A stretch of 64,000 bases of DNA from Clostridia bacterium. Lineage in GTDB: Bacteria; Bacillota; Clostridia; Christensenellales; UBA1242. Positions 62,038-64,000 of this stretch are shown here, piece after piece. A program made the position numbers and the translations under genes. The stretch spans positions 1 to 64,000 of the forward strand of contig JAFVTW010000009.1 in assembly GCA_017503005.1 (NCBI GenBank). The letters are read 5' to 3'. The notes beneath the pieces are model-generated. The model was not told the origin of the DNA and did no database searches. It saw only the letters and a list, made by a program, of their open reading frames with translations. Each line of letters starts with the position of its first letter. Within the stretch, counting starts at the first letter, position 1.

Positions 62038-63456
62038 TTATTTGTCTTCTTCTACTTCTACTTCGGTCTCGGTTACTTTAGCAGCATTTTGCTTTTGTAG
62101 AAATTCTTGTTTTTTGCGATTGTGCTCATAAGCTTCTTTTTTCTCTTGAGCAAGTATAGCCAGTATCTTGTCGCTTAGGAACTTAGCTTGTTCTAGCAAA
62201 ATCTCTTTATCATTTACAATCATACCTTCTACACACATTTCAAACAATGTGCTTTTGATTTTTGATATAAACTTAGGATTGATTTTGGCTTGCTCTATAA
62301 GGTCGGTAGCATTTACTTTTAGTTCTGCCTCTACAAAAGGAACTTTAGCTTTTCGCATATTCATAGTTTGAAGCTTTAATTTATTAATCTTGTTTGGATT
62401 GATTAAAGATAAATAATTTTTGGTTTCAAAAGGTAAATTTTCGTACATCAAACAATTTTTATTTGTAACAAATTCATTTTCTTTGTAGAACAATAATTTG
62501 TTTACAAAACTATATGCTTCTAACACATCTTTAAAGTTCTTGTTTGACTCTTTCAATCCATCATTACCCAAGATTTGATTTACAGAGAATGCAATATTTT
62601 TCTCACTACTTCTAGCTTTGATATAGTTGTATAGTAACATACACATAAAGGCTACATATCTACAACTACCATCACTCTTTAGGTAAGCCTTGTACATCTT
62701 GCCACTAGCTTTTACTCTAAATGTTCTAAGCACAGGATTAATAGCATATTGCCACAAATCTAAATTGTTGTAGTACTTAACCACATTGCCGTGAGTGGTG
62801 TTTTTTAAGTGATATTTTAGACCACCATTGATAGCAATCTTGATTTCGTTTAAAATTCTTTCTTTGCTAATATCTGCAACTTTGTGTGCAAAATTCTTAG
62901 CCGATTCGTAAGTTTTCTTTTCTGGTTTGAAACCTAATTCGCAAGTAAACCTAATCATTCTTAGTATTCTAAGACCGTCATCAGTAAATACAACTTCTGG
63001 CTCTACAGTAGTTTTTAGTTTTTTCTTTTTGATATCTAATCTACCACCAAAGTAGTCATTAAGTTCGCCACTAAGGATATTATAGTATATAGCATTTACA
63101 GTAAAGTCACGACGGCGAGCATCTGTTTCCGGATTGTCCACAAACTCTACTTCGTCAGGTTTGTGTTTGCCAGACTCGTCATATACTTCTTTTCTAAAAG
63201 TAGTATACTCGTATCTTTCGCCATCTTTTTGGATAACTAATGTACCTAATGTTTTGTTGATTACATCAGCAGAGTATCCATTTAGTTTGCAAACCTTTTT
63301 CATCTCGGTAGCTGTTAGCGAACCAGATATATCTAGGTCGTTTACATCAAATCCTAGTAGTGAGTTTCTTACATAACCACCTACCACATATAGTTTATGA
63401 CCTATTTTCTCTACTTGTTGAGCTAGATTCTTTAGGTTTTCACTTACTTCAATCAT
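62038..63456 (-). CDS. cca: CCA-adding tRNA nucleotidyltransferase
   Basis: This 472-residue class II polymerase adds or repairs the 3' CCA of tRNA. It has the family order GGYVRNSLLG, DLDIS (metal Asp pair), RRRDFTVNA, and GLRILRMIRF in the nucleotide-selecting helix, then a helical C-terminus. It could instead be a poly(A) polymerase, since these are hard to separate by eye. It is 15 bases after tilS with AGTGGAGA before the ATG. The C-terminal 40 residues are Lys/Glu/Gln-rich. Confidence 0.92.
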   Translation of the reverse strand: MIEVSENLKNLAQQVEKIGHKLYVVGGYVRNSLLGFDVNDLDISGSLTATEMKKVCKLNGYSADVINKTLGTLVIQKDGERYEYTTFRKEVYDESGKHKPDEVEFVDNPETDARRRDFTVNAIYYNILSGELNDYFGGRLDIKKKKLKTTVEPEVVFTDDGLRILRMIRFTCELGFKPEKKTYESAKNFAHKVADISKERILNEIKIAINGGLKYHLKNTTHGNVVKYYNNLDLWQYAINPVLRTFRVKASGKMYKAYLKSDGSCRYVAFMCMLLYNYIKARSSEKNIAFSVNQILGNDGLKESNKNFKDVLEAYSFVNKLLFYKENEFVTNKNCLMYENLPFETKNYLSLINPNKINKLKLQTMNMRKAKVPFVEAELKVNATDLIEQAKINPKFISKIKSTLFEMCVEGMIVNDKEILLEQAKFLSDKILAILAQEKKEAYEHNRKKQEFLQKQNAAKVTETEVEVEEDK

Positions 63457-63471
63457 ATTTTCTCCACTATT

Positions 63472-64000
63472 TTATGAAAATCTTACAGCATTGATAGCCC
63501 ATGCTGTTTTTGTCTTGTCTGTAATTTTGATTTTGTCGCTAATCTCTACACCAGCAATAATCAAAATTTCATTACCAGAAGCTAGTACTGGAATATATTT
63601 TCTTAGTCTAGCAGGTATCTTTTTGTCGATTAGATAATCGCTTAGGCTCTTTGTGCCGCCACCAAACTTCTCAAACACATCGCCATCTTTACGATATCTC
63701 CATATAGCATTCTTTGGAACAGCATTGTAGTCTACTACATGGCTATAATTTGAAATATCTAGTTTCCTAGTAACAGTAGCATCGATTACACCAAAGTTAG
63801 GTATATCTATCTTACCTCTCTCTAGTGGCCATGTCTTAGCCTCTGGAGTAAAGTTCTTGTTTGTAATAGTAATAAAGTTGTATTCCTTGATTACTGTAAG
63901 TTTGTTTGGCAATGTAATTCTAGCACCGTTTTCTGCTTCTAATGCAAGGCTGTTGATAATCTTGATATGCTTTCTCTCAATATCACTCATTATGCCTATA
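63472..64000 (-). CDS. tilS: tRNA(Ile)-lysidine synthase TilS, C-terminal part (cut by window edge)
   Basis: The frame is open to position 64000; an internal ATG at 63990 is unlikely to be the start. The 176 codons match the C-terminal half of TilS: a linker (IKIINSLALEAENGARITLP), then WRYRKDGDVFEKFGGGTKSLSDYLIDKKIP and the closing LASGNEILIIAGVEISDKI. The N-terminal ATPase domain with SGGxDS lies outside the window. TilS modifies C34 of tRNA-Ile2 so it reads AUA. It is followed by cca in the same transcript. Confidence 0.88.
   Translation of the reverse strand, partial: IGIMSDIERKHIKIINSLALEAENGARITLPNKLTVIKEYNFITITNKNFTPEAKTWPLERGKIDIPNFGVIDATVTRKLDISNYSHVVDYNAVPKNAIWRYRKDGDVFEKFGGGTKSLSDYLIDKKIPARLRKYIPVLASGNEILIIAGVEISDKIKITDKTKTAWAINAVRFS

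Noticed and set aside
63472..63990. Complete small gene starting at ATG 63990
   Set aside because: The frame stays open to the window edge and the content is the C-terminal half of TilS.
1..64000. CRISPR arrays, insertion sequences, prophage, integrons
   Set aside because: No spaced direct-repeat array, transposase, integrase or att-like repeats were seen.

Overview
The window reads as chromosome from an anaerobic, spore-forming, AT-rich Firmicute (Clostridia-like; roughly one third G+C by eye). The signs are a gerA germinant-receptor operon with a sigma-G-like promoter, a SipW/TasA-type secretion cluster, a three-subunit [FeFe] hydrogenase of the HydABC type, a phenylalanine T-box leader, and Gram-positive Shine-Dalgarno sites almost everywhere. 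TGA is used as a stop codon (for example in the gerA gene overlaps), so the code is the standard bacterial one. No phage, transposon, integron or CRISPR array was seen. The species cannot be named from this sequence.

Layout. 1-2.2 kb: the end of a metallo-beta-lactamase-fold hydrolase, a small membrane protein, and rpsF-ssb-rpsR. 2.3-6.3 kb: gerAA-gerAB-gerAC. 6.4-25.1 kb: a surface cluster, all on the minus strand. In transcription order it holds a 3394-residue repeat lipoprotein, the SipW-type signal peptidase, six TasA/camelysin-like proteins, and a transglutaminase-like lipoprotein whose N-terminal repeats resemble those of the giant protein. 25.3-29.1 kb: pheS-pheT behind a T-box. 29.1-33.1 kb: a CAT-like acyltransferase, an XRE regulator divergent from a membrane protein, and helD behind an attenuator-like hairpin. 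33.1-37.1 kb: hydC-hydB-hydA. 37.3-40.2 kb: an ABC exporter, a membrane-anchored Mrr-like nuclease and a tiny secreted peptide. 40.2-42 kb: mgtE with a leader that carries a 14-codon Pro-Pro upstream ORF and two mutually exclusive hairpins. 42-51.6 kb: a YbaK-type deacylase, an amidohydrolase-like protein, a divergent diadenylate-cyclase-like protein, zinc-ribbon/SPFH proteins, a kinase-like protein and a P-type ATPase. 51.7-58.6 kb: glyS, a DUF2225-like gene, two zinc-ribbon membrane proteins, tRNA-Glu(CTC), a cardiolipin synthase and ppa. 58.8-64 kb: an SDR, a cluster of seven perfect DnaA boxes (probable oriC), a VanW/G5 protein, the CCA-adding enzyme and the 3' part of tilS.

How it fits together. 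Most genes up to 60 kb lie on the minus strand. This is what a left replichore would look like with the origin at, or to the right of, the DnaA-box cluster near 60 kb. Translation genes (rpsF, rpsR, pheST, glyS, tRNA-Glu, cca, tilS) sit among envelope genes (SipW/TasA, Fn3-like lipoproteins, cls, VanW). The strongest candidates for undescribed biology are the multi-subunit SipW/TasA-like cluster with its giant lipoprotein, and the mgtE leader, which looks like a Gram-positive counterpart of MgtL-type translational Mg2+ sensing. Next come the helD attenuator, two apparently leaderless genes and the divergent DAC-like protein.
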